IMG/VR virus record: IMGVR_UViG_3300013132_005170
Location: 1 to 20,422 of that record
Reading direction: 5' to 3' (one strand)
DNA from: a virus
Length of the DNA stretch: 20,422 bases
Under the pieces are notes generated by a model. It worked only from the letters and a program-made list of their open reading frames with translations. It searched no databases and had not been told where the DNA came from. This document shows, piece after piece, positions 7,233-15,269 of the stretch (positions are counted from its first letter, which is position 1; the number at the start of each line of letters is the position of its first letter). Both the position numbers and the translations under genes were made by a program.

Positions 7233-7997
7233 ATGGCAGACTCGAGCCTCGACCCACTGAAAAAACAATTGATCGACTATGTGCAACTGCAACTGGCCGA
7301 TCAGATCATCGACGTAGAACTGGATCCCGCGCACTACGAGGCCGCTTACCAGCGCACGCTGGGCATTTACCGCCAGCGGGCCCAGAACGCCTACGAAGAA
7401 TCATACTCATTCATGCAGCTGGTGTCCAACCAGAACGAATACATACTCCCCCAGGAAGTGGTCAGCGTGCGCCAGATCTTCCGCCGCACCATAGGCCTGG
7501 GCACGGGCGTGGGCGGCTACAGCTTTGATCCCTTTGGACAGGCCACGCTCAACGTCTATCTGCTGAACTTCAATCAAGCAGCCGGAGGTATGGCCACTTA
7601 TGATTTTTATCAGCAGTATGTGGAACTGGCTGCTCGCATGTTTGGTGGCTACATCAACTACACGTTCGATCCGGTATCAAAGAAACTGCAGCTGATCCGC
7701 GATCCCCGTGGCACTGGCGAAGTGGTCCTGCTCTGGACCTACAACCTCAAACCTGAAATCACGCTCCTGGCCAACTACCAGATCGTGCAGTGGTTCCGGG
7801 ACTGCATGACCGGTGCGGCCAAGATCATCATAGGCGAAGCCCGGGAAAAGTTCACCAATATCGCTGGCCCACAGGGCGGCACCACCCTGAACGGCACGGC
7901 CATGAAATCGGAAGGCCAGGCCATGATCGACCGGTGTATAGAAGATCTCCAGCAATATGTGGATGGTAGCCAACCTATCACCTTCGTGATCGGCTAA
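7233..7997 (+). CDS. 13: Neck protein, T4 gp13-like
   Basis: The T4 gp13 arrangement is visible. An N-terminal helix pair (LKKQLIDYVQLQLADQIIDV, then ELDPAHYEAAYQRTLGIYRQR) corresponds to T4 [20 protein letters not shown]. There follow a VVSVRQIFRR strand, GGMATYDFYQQY, FDPVSKKLQLIRDP, and a C-terminal helix GQAMIDRCIEDLQQYVDG ending PITFVIG (T4 ends PFGILVG). gp13 with gp14 forms the neck that joins the filled head to the tail. Length is 254 aa against 309 in T4. It has AAGGAG 5 bases before the ATG. In T4, genes 13-14-15 are co-oriented neighbours; here 14-15 lie upstream on the opposite strand, separated by two unknown genes. GATC occurs 14 times in 765 bases. Confidence 0.85.
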   Translation: MADSSLDPLKKQLIDYVQLQLADQIIDVELDPAHYEAAYQRTLGIYRQRAQNAYEESYSFMQLVSNQNEYILPQEVVSVRQIFRRTIGLGTGVGGYSFDPFGQATLNVYLLNFNQAAGGMATYDFYQQYVELAARMFGGYINYTFDPVSKKLQLIRDPRGTGEVVLLWTYNLKPEITLLANYQIVQWFRDCMTGAAKIIIGEAREKFTNIAGPQGGTTLNGTAMKSEGQAMIDRCIEDLQQYVDGSQPITFVIG

Positions 7998-8026
7998 ATC
8001 CACTCGCATTTGCCCAAAAACTCGTG

Positions 8027-8032
8027 TAAACT
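8027..8032 (+). promoter_or_regulatory. -10-like element TAAACT directly before the exonuclease start
   Basis: TAAACT ends 6 bases before ATG 8039, with no Shine-Dalgarno in between. If it is a -10, transcription starts at about the ATG (leaderless). A poor -35 match (TCGCAT, 17 bases upstream) makes this weaker than the element at 5764-5792. Confidence 0.3.
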
Positions 8033-8038
8033 AACGGC

Positions 8039-8569
8039 ATGAAGGCCGTGATGATCGATATCGAAACCTGTGGAACCGGTGTGGATGCCTGTGTGCTCAC
8101 CATCGCGGCCCAGTGTTTTGATCCTTTAGAACGCACCACAGAATACAGCGACCATTGGTATTATGCACGGGTAGATCCCAACAGCCAACCAGATCGTAAC
8201 ATCAGCGACGGCACAATAGAATGGTGGGCCCGACAGCCAAAAGCAGCACAGGAAGAAGCATTCAGCCCAGAAGGTCGCATCCCACTGAAGCAAGCCTTGG
8301 AAGAACTGCATAGATTGGTCTGGCACTGCCGCTGGGTGTATGCCAACGGTCCTACGTTTGATTGCAATATCTTGGAACACTGTTATAAAAGCTACAATAT
8401 AGTGCTGCCTTGGCAATACTACAATGTGCGCGATGCCCGTACTATCTACAGTCTGGTACCCGATCTCGCCAAGTATCCAGCCAGCCATCATGCCCTGGAA
8501 GACTGCCGGCGGCAGATCGATCTGCTCTGGGACACCCTGGACTATCTCAAGATAAAGGAAATCCGATGA
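8039..8569 (+). CDS. dexA: DexA-like DEDDh 3'-5' exonuclease
   Basis: All DEDDh elements are visible: D7 and E9 in MIDIETCGTG (Exo I), D108 in NGPTFDCNILE (Exo II), and H150-x-A152-x2-D155 in HHALEDCRRQ (Exo III). These carboxylates hold two metal ions for stepwise removal of 3' nucleotides. The phrase GTIEWWARQ and VRDARTIYSL match the T4 exonuclease A/Rv2179c-like subgroup, in which T4 DexA reads TIEWW and RDIRT. Length is 176 aa against 227 in T4. Likely role: degrading DNA (host or recombination intermediates) to dNMPs. Its stop overlaps the dNMP kinase start (ATGA), which fits a supply line from degraded DNA to new dNTPs. The start lacks a Shine-Dalgarno and has a -10-like TAAACT 6 bases upstream. 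Confidence 0.83.
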   Translation: MKAVMIDIETCGTGVDACVLTIAAQCFDPLERTTEYSDHWYYARVDPNSQPDRNISDGTIEWWARQPKAAQEEAFSPEGRIPLKQALEELHRLVWHCRWVYANGPTFDCNILEHCYKSYNIVLPWQYYNVRDARTIYSLVPDLAKYPASHHALEDCRRQIDLLWDTLDYLKIKEIR

Positions 8570-9210
8570 TCATCGGAGTGTGCGGTTTGATAGGTGCGGG
8601 TAAAGACACGATCGCAGACTATCTCGTGAACATCCACGAATTCCGGCGCGACTCATTTGCTGCTACCTTGAAAGACGCCGTGAGTGCGGTGTTTGGTTGG
8701 GATCGAGACATGCTGGAAGGCCGCACCAGGACCAGCAGGGAATGGCGCGAGCAGCCAGACGAGTGGTGGAGTGCTCGCCTGGGCAGGCAGATCACACCGC
8801 GCTGGGTGCTGCAGCATTGGGGCACTGAAGTGTGCAGGCGGGCCTTCCACGATGACATCTGGATCGCCAGCCTGGAAAACAAGCTGCGCAACACCCGGGA
8901 TGATGTGGTCATCTCGGATTGCCGATTCCCCAATGAGATACGGGCCATACGTGCCCAGGGCGGTGCCGTGATACGGGTCAAGCGCGGCCCCGATCCCGAC
9001 TGGTATGCTGTGGCCGAGCAGGCCAATCGTGGCACAGAGTTTGCCGCAGCGGCCCTGCAAAACCTCGGTGTGCATGCGTCAGAAACCGCCTGGATCGGTA
9101 CCGATTTTGATCAGACGATTGACAACAACGGCACCCTGGATGACCTCTATCAGCAGATCACTGGTCTGGTTCAAGATCTCCGGCCCGCCAGGGCAGATCT
9201 TGCCGCGTGA
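8566..9210 (+). CDS. 1: Deoxynucleoside monophosphate kinase, T4 gp1-like
   Basis: It phosphorylates dNMPs to dNDPs for phage DNA synthesis. Visible: a P-loop G7-L-I-G-A-G-K13-D-T15 at the N-terminus, WVLQHWGTEVCRR in the middle (gp1-type dNMP-binding helix; T4 has RRLMQALGTDL), VVISDCRFPNEIRAIRAQGG followed by the VIRVKRG strand, and a C-terminal HASE...IDNNGTLDDLYQQI as in deoxynucleotide kinases. Length is 214 aa (T4 gp1 241). ATG 8566 is chosen because the P-loop then sits at residue 7, AAGGAAAT precedes it, and it overlaps the exonuclease stop by ATGA. A longer frame from 8410 only mirrors exonuclease sequence. The last 53 bases overlap the convergent zinc-finger gene. Confidence 0.85.
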   Translation: MIIGVCGLIGAGKDTIADYLVNIHEFRRDSFAATLKDAVSAVFGWDRDMLEGRTRTSREWREQPDEWWSARLGRQITPRWVLQHWGTEVCRRAFHDDIWIASLENKLRNTRDDVVISDCRFPNEIRAIRAQGGAVIRVKRGPDPDWYAVAEQANRGTEFAAAALQNLGVHASETAWIGTDFDQTIDNNGTLDDLYQQITGLVQDLRPARADLAA

Positions 9211-9508
9211 CTATGACCGCGCAGTTCAGGCATATGGTCTTGAGATTGCGCAGTTCTGAGTCGTTAAGGTCACCGTTCACGTGGTAGACCACCAGCTGGC
9301 TGGGATGCCTGGCTCTGAATCCACATTTGTCGCACGTGGGCTTCTTGCGATAGCCCGCTGACTCCCATCGGGGACGATGTCGCTTGGGCTGCCGCCCGCG
9401 CCTGATGCAGGCATTACATCGGCTCCTGTAGTAGATCTTGTCACCATGGTGCTGATTGATCGCTGCGGCGTTCTTGCCGCAGACCTTGCATAGCGGCCTC
9501 ATACACAT
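9158..9508 (-). CDS. Zinc-finger HNH-type protein (possible homing or recombination endonuclease)
   Basis: 116 aa with two four-cysteine zinc sites: C7-x2-C10 with C31-x2-C34, and C59-x2-C62 with C93-x2-C96. Around the second site is an HNH-like ββα-metal segment, LVVYHVNGDLNDSELRNLKT, with H76, N88 and the closing cysteines. Proteins of this shape occur in aquatic T4-like phages, annotated as HNH endonucleases; whether it cuts DNA cannot be read from sequence. AAGG lies 7 bases before ATG 9508. It is the only minus-strand gene between the nucleotide genes and the sheath gene, and its 3' end overlaps the dNMP kinase gene by 53 bases. Solitary opposite orientation is common for HNH insertions, but base composition equals the surroundings, so the insertion would be old. 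Confidence 0.7.
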   Translation of the reverse strand: MCMRPLCKVCGKNAAAINQHHGDKIYYRSRCNACIRRGRQPKRHRPRWESAGYRKKPTCDKCGFRARHPSQLVVYHVNGDLNDSELRNLKTICLNCAVIVTRQDLPWRAGDLEPDQ

Positions 9509-9566
9509 AGTTATGCCTTAGGCCTTGATCAAGGCACCGACAAACCCACTGGTTTTGCCTGGATCC

Positions 9567-9574
9567 AATAAATA
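9567..9574 (+). promoter_or_regulatory. T4-type late promoter element (AATAAATA) for the sheath gene
   Basis: AATAAATA differs from TATAAATA only at the first base. The expected start is near 9580, followed by Shine-Dalgarno AAGGA (9590-9594) and ATG 9602. The gap 9509-9601 otherwise contains only a possible minus-strand TATAAATG (9583-9590) that could serve the zinc-finger gene. Confidence 0.65.
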
Positions 9575-9601
9575 TCGATAACCATTTATAAGGATGACAC
9601 C

Positions 9602-12600
9602 ATGGCACTCGTATCACCTGGCGTAGAAGTAACAGTAATCGACGAATCCAATTACTTGCCCGCGGCCACCAACTCGGTACCCTATTTCCTCATAGCCACC
9701 GCGCAGAACAAGATCTCAGGTGCAGGTGTAGGCGTCGCAGCAGGCACGCTGGCGGCCAATGCTGGCAAGGTCTACTTGATCACTAGCCAGCGCGATCTAG
9801 CAGCCACATTCGGTGTGCCGTTCTTCTACAAGACCGCGGCTGGCACACCCATCAACGGATACGAGCTGAACGAATATGGCTTGCTGGCAGCTTACTCGGC
9901 CCTGGGCATAAGCAACCGGGCCTATGTGCAGCGGGCCAATGTTGATCTGGCCGCGCTCACAGCAACCTTGGTGCGTCCCACTGGGGCTCCAGACAACGAT
10001 ACCTATTGGCTAGATACCGCCCAGACTTCCTGGGGCGTGTTCCAATGGAATCAGAGCACCGGCGAATTCACAGTGCAGACACCTATCGTGATCACTGACA
10101 CTGCCAACATCAGCGGCACGGCGCCTGCTCCGGGCATAGGATCTATCGGCCAGTATGCCGTGGTATCGGCCTTCGTGACCAATGCAGGCACTACGAATCT
10201 CAACGGCATTTGGTACAAAAATCTTGACAACACCTGGGTGGAGGTAGGATCAGACGCATGGAAGATGAGCTGGCCGACCCTACAGGGTGCGAACGCCGTG
10301 ACTGGCGGTTCTTTGACCGGACGTATCGTGATCAACGGCACCACTGTACCGGCCCTTGTGGATCCAGCCTGGAGCGATGCGACCTTGGCTACTGTTATCG
10401 CCAACATCAATAGTGCAGGCATCACTGGTGTGACTGCTGAGACCAATCTCACGCGTACCGGCAATAAACTTTGGTTGTATGCCGATTGCGAAGCCACCAG
10501 CGACGCATCCACCGCAGACGGTGGTGTTATCAACATTGATCCATCTTCTACGGCCGGTCTCCTGACAGCCTTGGGCATCAGCCTCACTCCCAGCAATCTT
10601 TTCCTGGCACCCGATCTGCAGCAGAGTCCCAACTACACAGTGCCTCGCTGGCGCACCACTGATACCGATGGTGGCCGTCCCACCGGTTCAGTCTGGAACA
10701 TGACGACTAATGTCAACTCCGGGGCCAACTTCGTGGTCAAGCGCTATGACAGCACGCTGGGCGCGTTTATCACCCAATCTTGCCAGCTGTTCTCAGGAGG
10801 TACACAGTCCCTCTTCGTGTTAGATCCTGCAGGCGGCGGCAAAAACATTTCAGCTGGCACCGTGGTGGGATTCTGGGACAGACAACCTGAAGCCTGCCCG
10901 GGATTTGGATACAATAACATCTTGACCACGGAGCTGAGAGTGCGATTGGCCACGGGCCCAGTCATCATCTCGGGCGATGTTACCAATCCCACGTTCACCA
11001 TCGGTGACGAGTTCACCATCAGATACAGCACAGCTGGAACCCAGACCTTGACCGGACCTTTCACAGTCACCCTGTCAGGCACTAGTGCGGCTAGTTTTGT
11101 CACAGATGTGTCGGCTGCATTGCCCAATGACATAGTATCAGCCTCAATCGATTCCGACGGGGCCATCACGTTCACCCACAGCCAGGGTGGTATGATAGTG
11201 CTAGAGGATGCCTCGGGCGATTCTGCCGTGGCGGACGCTGGATTCAACACCAGCGTGACCGGAGTGATCGAAGGTTATGGCAACTTGACAGGCGCACTGA
11301 TCTTGACCTATTGGGTGAACTTAGAATACACCTCCAGCTCGTCGGCGCCCGATCAAGATCCCGTAGACGGTACCTACTGGTACTATTCGGCTGTGGATGA
11401 AGTGGACATCATGATACAGGATGAGGGTGTCTGGCAAGGCTATCGCAATGTTTCAAATGACATCCGCGGTTACAATCTCACCCAGACCGATCCTGCAGGG
11501 CCCATCATCAGTGCTTCTGCTCCCACTGAACAGAGCGATGCAACAGCACTGGTGCAAGGTGATCTCTGGATCGATACCAGCAATCTCGAGCTGTACCCCG
11601 TGATCTATCGCTGGCAACAGGTGGATGGCGTGCTGCAATGGGTCGCCATCAACAATACCGATCAGACCACATCCAATGGTGTGCTGTTCGCAGATGCGCG
11701 ATGGGCACCTAACGGCACTACCAATCCCATCACGGACAACATCCCCACTATCACCAGCCTGCTCACCAGCGATTATCTCGATATCGATGCTCCGGATCCG
11801 GACCTGTATCCGGAAGGCATGCTGCTGTTCAACACCCGCCGGTCGGGTTTCAATGTCAAGACCTTCCAGTCCGACTATTTCAATGGCCAGGACTTTGCGT
11901 TTGACAGCTACAGCTCATCTACCACCTACTCCGTTGGCGACCCAGTGCTGTTTAACGCTGTGTTGTACGTGTGTATCCTGGCATCGACCGGCAACGCTCC
12001 CACCAACACTACCTACTGGTCACCTCTGGAGACCAATGCATGGGTCACGGCCAGTGGCAATCGCGCGGATGGATCGCCTTACATGGGACGGCAGGCCGTG
12101 AGACAGATCGTGGTCGCGGCCCTGCGCTCGGCCATCGACACGCAAGATACCTTGAGAGAAGAACAGGTTGGATTCAACCTTCTGGCTTGCCCGCAGTATC
12201 CCGAGCTCATGCGCAACATGGTCGCCCTCAACAACGAGCGCAACAACACTGGCTTCGTGGTTGGCGATACCCCCCTGCGCTTGCCTGCCACTGGCACTGA
12301 CATCACTGCCTGGGCTGACAATACCTCAGGTGGTACTGATGGTGAGAGCGGTATGACCTTGAGTGACCCATATCTTGGTGTGTTTTACCCCTCATGCCAG
12401 ACCACCGATCTTGGTGGAAGCATAGTGGTACAGCCTCCCAGCCACATGATGGTACGTACCATCATCCGCAACGACGAAGTGGCCTTCCCCTGGTTGGCCC
12501 CAGCTGGTGTGCGGCGTGGAGTGATAGACAATGCTGACGCCATCGGTTATGTCAATGGCCAGACAGGCGAGTTTACCACCATCGCTACCGGTCAGGGCCT

Positions 12601-13048
12601 GCGCGACACCCTGTATGAGAACAAGATCAACCCCATCACGTTCATACCAGGTGTGGGCATCACCAACTATGGTAACAAGACCGAAAGTGCTGTGACATCG
12701 GCCCTAGACCGTATCAACGTTGCTCGCTTGGTTGCATTCATCCGTGGACGCCTGGAAGAGATTGGCAAGACCTTCGTGTTCGAGCCCAACGACCAAATCA
12801 CCCGGAACGAGATATCCAATGCGATCGACGGGCTCATGATCGACTTGGTGGCCAAGCGTGGTATCTATGATTATCTGATCGTGTGCGATGAGTCAAACAA
12901 CACGCCCGCTCGGATCGATCGGAACGAGCTGTATGTGGACATCGCTATCGAACCGGTCAAGGCCGTGGAATTCATCTACATCCCCTTGCGGATCAAGAAC
13001 ACCGGCGAGATCTCCGCAGGCAACGTATCCAGCGCAAGCACCGTCTAA
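9602..13048 (+). CDS. 18: Tail sheath protein, T4 gp18-like, greatly enlarged
   Basis: Contractile sheath subunit around the tail tube. The N-terminus MALVSPGVEVTVIDESNY is the standard sheath start. The conserved C-terminal third (from about residue 830) has RRGVIDNADAIGYVN, NKINPITFIPGVGITNYGNK, a DRINVARLVAFIRGRLEEI helix, VFEPND, and the donor strand region VKAVEFIYIPLRI. Length is 1148 aa against 659 in T4; the excess is a Ser/Thr/Gly-rich central region (~130-830). Repeated aromatic modules there include NDTYWLDTAQTSWGVFQWNQ, GDLWIDTSNLELYPVIYRWQ and DGTYWYYSAVDEVDIMIQDE. At 774-809 lies TTYSVGDPVLFNAVLYVC...NTTYWSPL, a CBM5/12-like unit similar to one in the gp14-like protein. AAGGA precedes the ATG; a strong terminator follows. 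Confidence 0.92.
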   Translation: MALVSPGVEVTVIDESNYLPAATNSVPYFLIATAQNKISGAGVGVAAGTLAANAGKVYLITSQRDLAATFGVPFFYKTAAGTPINGYELNEYGLLAAYSALGISNRAYVQRANVDLAALTATLVRPTGAPDNDTYWLDTAQTSWGVFQWNQSTGEFTVQTPIVITDTANISGTAPAPGIGSIGQYAVVSAFVTNAGTTNLNGIWYKNLDNTWVEVGSDAWKMSWPTLQGANAVTGGSLTGRIVINGTTVPALVDPAWSDATLATVIANINSAGITGVTAETNLTRTGNKLWLYADCEATSDASTADGGVINIDPSSTAGLLTALGISLTPSNLFLAPDLQQSPNYTVPRWRTTDTDGGRPTGSVWNMTTNVNSGANFVVKRYDSTLGAFITQSCQLFSGGTQSLFVLDPAGGGKNISAGTVVGFWDRQPEACPGFGYNNILTTELRVRLATGPVIISGDVTNPTFTIGDEFTIRYSTAGTQTLTGPFTVTLSGTSAASFVTDVSAALPNDIVSASIDSDGAITFTHSQGGMIVLEDASGDSAVADAGFNTSVTGVIEGYGNLTGALILTYWVNLEYTSSSSAPDQDPVDGTYWYYSAVDEVDIMIQDEGVWQGYRNVSNDIRGYNLTQTDPAGPIISASAPTEQSDATALVQGDLWIDTSNLELYPVIYRWQQVDGVLQWVAINNTDQTTSNGVLFADARWAPNGTTNPITDNIPTITSLLTSDYLDIDAPDPDLYPEGMLLFNTRRSGFNVKTFQSDYFNGQDFAFDSYSSSTTYSVGDPVLFNAVLYVCILASTGNAPTNTTYWSPLETNAWVTASGNRADGSPYMGRQAVRQIVVAALRSAIDTQDTLREEQVGFNLLACPQYPELMRNMVALNNERNNTGFVVGDTPLRLPATGTDITAWADNTSGGTDGESGMTLSDPYLGVFYPSCQTTDLGGSIVVQPPSHMMVRTIIRNDEVAFPWLAPAGVRRGVIDNADAIGYVNGQTGEFTTIATGQGLRDTLYENKINPITFIPGVGITNYGNKTESAVTSALDRINVARLVAFIRGRLEEIGKTFVFEPNDQITRNEISNAIDGLMIDLVAKRGIYDYLIVCDESNNTPARIDRNELYVDIAIEPVKAVEFIYIPLRIKNTGEISAGNVSSASTV

Positions 13049-13065
13049 CGGCACCGCTAGCCGCG

Positions 13066-13095
13066 AAAATGGGGGTCTCGACCCCCATTTTTTTT
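13066..13095 (+). terminator. Rho-independent terminator after the sheath gene
   Basis: A perfect 11-bp stem AAAATGGGGGT (13066-13076) / ACCCCCATTTT (13081-13091) with loop CTCG, and a T tract running 13088-13095. It separates sheath from tube transcription; the tube gene restarts from its own late promoter 12 bases downstream. Confidence 0.95.
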
Positions 13096-13107
13096 GGTCT
13101 CATCGAC

Positions 13108-13115
13108 AATAAATA
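13108..13115 (+). promoter_or_regulatory. T4-type late promoter element (AATAAATA) for the tail tube gene
   Basis: Identical octamer to the one before the sheath gene. Expected start near 13121, then AAGGAG (13124-13129) and ATG 13137. It follows the terminator directly, so tube and downstream genes form a new unit. Confidence 0.7.
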
Positions 13116-13136
13116 ATTGCATCAAGGAGAATTACT

Positions 13137-13754
13137 ATGGCTGTCGCATCTCTAACCAGAATGACTGTGCCTTTGGCAAGCGATCAGAGCAATCCCAATC
13201 AGGGCCTGCTCATGCCCAAGCTGAAATACCGCTTCCGCGTGATGTTTGAGAATTTCGGGGTATCAACACCTCGGACCGAACTGACCAAACAGGTCATGGA
13301 CTTCACCCGGCCCAAGGTCGGCTTCGAAGATATCACCATCCCGGTCTACAACAGCACGCTGTATCTCGCTGGCAAGTACACCTGGGAGATGGTCACTGCC
13401 AACCTCCGAGACGACGCAAGCGGTCAGGTCGCGCGCCTGTGTGGCGAGCAGATCCAGAAACAGCTGGACTTCATGGAGCAGGCATCAGCAGCTTCAGGCA
13501 TCGACTACAAGTTCACAACAAAATTCGAAGTGCTGGATGGTGGCAACGGCGCCGCGCTCCCAACCGTGCTTGAGACCTGGGAGCTGTATGGCTGCTACGT
13601 TCAAAACATCGACTACGGCAATGCTGACTACAGTGCCAGCGAACCCATGACCATCGCCCTCTCGATAAGATATGACAACGCCATCCAGACCCCTATCGGC
13701 AGTGGCATCGGTGCCGAAGTCGGCCGCACAGTCAGCAACGTGATCACAGGATAA
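13137..13754 (+). CDS. 19: Tail tube protein, T4 gp19-like
   Basis: Subunit of the inner tail tube through which DNA passes. The tube-fold pattern is visible: a KYRFRVMFENFGV strand after a ~30-residue N-terminal arm, a KQVMDFTRPKVGFEDITIPV strand-loop, YLAGKYTWEMVTANLRDDA (equivalent to T4 INVAGDRTFDDWTVTVMND), a helix QVARLCGEQIQKQLDFMEQA, and the final WELYGCYVQNIDYGNADY strand followed by PMTIALSIRYDNA. Length is 205 aa against 163 in T4; the extra residues are the N-terminal arm and a Gly/Ile-rich C-terminal tail. AAGGAG lies 7 bases before the ATG. It directly follows the sheath gene as in T4. Confidence 0.88.
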   Translation: MAVASLTRMTVPLASDQSNPNQGLLMPKLKYRFRVMFENFGVSTPRTELTKQVMDFTRPKVGFEDITIPVYNSTLYLAGKYTWEMVTANLRDDASGQVARLCGEQIQKQLDFMEQASAASGIDYKFTTKFEVLDGGNGAALPTVLETWELYGCYVQNIDYGNADYSASEPMTIALSIRYDNAIQTPIGSGIGAEVGRTVSNVITG

Positions 13755-13761
13755 TCCTGCT

Positions 13762-14910
13762 ATGGCCTTTGGGCAGGATTTCCTCAAGGCGTTCTTTGGG
13801 AATGACTATCTCAAAGATTACACCCACGCGTCAAAGACGTTCCGCAGCAACGGCTACGAGAACACCCCCAAGCTCAAGTTCCTGTTCCATGTGTACCTGA
13901 CAGTGAACCTGCAGGTACCTGCGCTCCGGCAGGTCTACACCAACAATGAATCAGCTGTGCTGGGACTCCTTTGCAAGACAGTGGATCTGCCACGCTATCA
14001 GATAGACGTGGAAGTCTTGAACCAATACAATCGCAAGCGGCTGGTGCAAAAGAAGATCAACTACCAACCAGTAACTTTGACCTTCCATGACGACAACGGC
14101 AACGCCATCCGCAACATGTGGTACAACTACTACGCCTACTACTACAAGGATGCCAACCAGCCCTACAAGGGTGTGCCCGCGCAATCAGGTTCGATGGGAG
14201 TGAACCGGACGCTCACACAAGGTTTTGGCTACAACGTCATGGACATCTACGAGAATGCCAGGACCGGTGGTGTGTACGACTGGGGCTACATCGGCGAGAG
14301 CTATTCAGACGGTGCGAGCGGATCACCATCGGGCAAGGCGCGATTTTTTTCAGACATCACGATCTTTGGCTTCAACCAGCACAAGTACGTGACCTACACC
14401 CTGATCAATCCTCTCATCTCGGAATGGTCACACGATACCTACAACTATTCAGAAGGCGGCGGTACCATGGAGAACCGGATGACCATCCAGTACGAGACGG
14501 TCAAATACGGCGAAGGTGCCATCGGTCGGTCTACTGCGGGCACAGTGCCGGGCTTTGGTACTCCGGAATACTACGACCTGGTCAAGAGTCCGCTCAGCAG
14601 GCCTGGCGGTACGCAGAGCATACTAGGCCAAGGTGGATTGCTAGATGCTGGCATCGGTATCTTTGAGGATCTGAACAGTAAAAGCCTAGCCGGCGTAGTT
14701 GGAGCTGTACAGACCGCTGGCACGGTATACAATACCTTCAAGGGCAAGGATTTACGATCCATCGCCCGGGAAGAAGCTAATCTAGGTCTAAAGGAAGTGG
14801 TCCGAGATACCTTGCCTGGCGTGATCAGAGCCCAGCCAAACGGTCCCGCAGCTGGTTCGACCAATCGAGTTAATTCCTCGCTGTTCCTCACACCACCTAA
14901 AGGACGATGA
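13762..14910 (+). CDS. Second tail-tube-fold structural protein (tube terminus or baseplate-tube junction)
   Basis: A tube-like core is visible: PKLKFLFHVYLTVN at ~36-49, LLCKTVDLPRYQIDVEVLNQ then a NYQPVTLTFHDDNGN strand (gp19 equivalent: VTVMNDEAHD), and a WYNYYAYYYKDANQPY helix. The later strands are DITIFGFNQHKYVTYTLINP and a GGGTMENRMTIQYETVKY strand. The C-terminal ~110 residues are Gly/Ser/Pro-rich, probably flexible. It resembles virion structural proteins of aquatic T4-like phages. In T4 the tube-fold proteins besides gp19 are gp48 and gp54 of the baseplate junction and gp3 at the tube end, so one of these roles is inferred; which one is undecided. It starts 7 bases after gp19 with only a weak AGGA and overlaps the next gene by ATGA. 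Confidence 0.75.
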   Translation: MAFGQDFLKAFFGNDYLKDYTHASKTFRSNGYENTPKLKFLFHVYLTVNLQVPALRQVYTNNESAVLGLLCKTVDLPRYQIDVEVLNQYNRKRLVQKKINYQPVTLTFHDDNGNAIRNMWYNYYAYYYKDANQPYKGVPAQSGSMGVNRTLTQGFGYNVMDIYENARTGGVYDWGYIGESYSDGASGSPSGKARFFSDITIFGFNQHKYVTYTLINPLISEWSHDTYNYSEGGGTMENRMTIQYETVKYGEGAIGRSTAGTVPGFGTPEYYDLVKSPLSRPGGTQSILGQGGLLDAGIGIFEDLNSKSLAGVVGAVQTAGTVYNTFKGKDLRSIAREEANLGLKEVVRDTLPGVIRAQPNGPAAGSTNRVNSSLFLTPPKGR

Positions 14911-15269
14911 TGGGATCCGTAAACACGCTCAACCCCGCTGTAGATCCCACCGTCCGCATATTCGATCAGTTCTATCAGTATGAGACCGAAGTAGATGCCA
15001 ACGAGTATGATGTGGTCAACAGTTTCTTTGAATCTGTGTTTGGCACCAACCAAGCAGCTGCCAACTTCTCGGTCACGCTGTTCCGCATAGCTGAAGAGAC
15101 GAACACTCCTGTGCTCACGCTCCTGGCAGAGATCGAAGATCAAGACAAGATACAGCTCACGCAGACTCTGTCCTACTATCTCAATGGATTGCGTAGCCCC
15201 ACCACGCTCTTGGGCATCACAGGGGCCGCCACTCCCAACTTCTGGGCGGCCCGCAACGTCATGCCATGA
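14907..15269 (+). CDS. Conserved small structural-cluster protein (120 aa), function unknown
   Basis: Product resembles a small conserved protein found beside tail genes in aquatic T4-like phages: VRIFDQFYQYETEVDANEYD, VVNSFFESVFGTNQAAANFS, VTLFRIAEETNTPVLTLLAE, LTQTLSYYLNGLRSPTTLLG and a final ARNVMP. It is mainly helical, with no membrane segment or zinc site. AAAGGA precedes two tandem ATG codons (14907 and 14910); ATG 14907 overlaps the preceding stop as ATGA, and its own end overlaps the gp4 start by ATGA. This tight coupling within tail and head-completion genes suggests a virion or assembly role. Confidence 0.7.
   Translation: MMGSVNTLNPAVDPTVRIFDQFYQYETEVDANEYDVVNSFFESVFGTNQAAANFSVTLFRIAEETNTPVLTLLAEIEDQDKIQLTQTLSYYLNGLRSPTTLLGITGAATPNFWAARNVMP

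Noticed and set aside
8410-8565. N-terminal extension of the dNMP kinase by 52 residues
   Set aside because: The extension is an out-of-frame reading of the exonuclease gene and would put the P-loop far from the N-terminus; ATG 8566 has AAGGAAAT and an ATGA overlap.
9583-9590. Minus-strand TATAAATG as a confirmed late promoter for the zinc-finger gene
   Set aside because: It matches 7 of 8 bases but lies about 75 bases from the ATG, unlike the tight spacing of the other elements; mentioned only as a possibility.
10051-11250. Two minus-strand open frames (193 and 168 codons) within the sheath gene
   Set aside because: They are antisense to a continuous sheath coding sequence and have no motifs or start signals.
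13049-13064. Short CGGC/GCCG hairpin just after the sheath stop as a second terminator
   Set aside because: It has only a 4-bp stem and no T tract; the strong terminator follows at 13066-13095.
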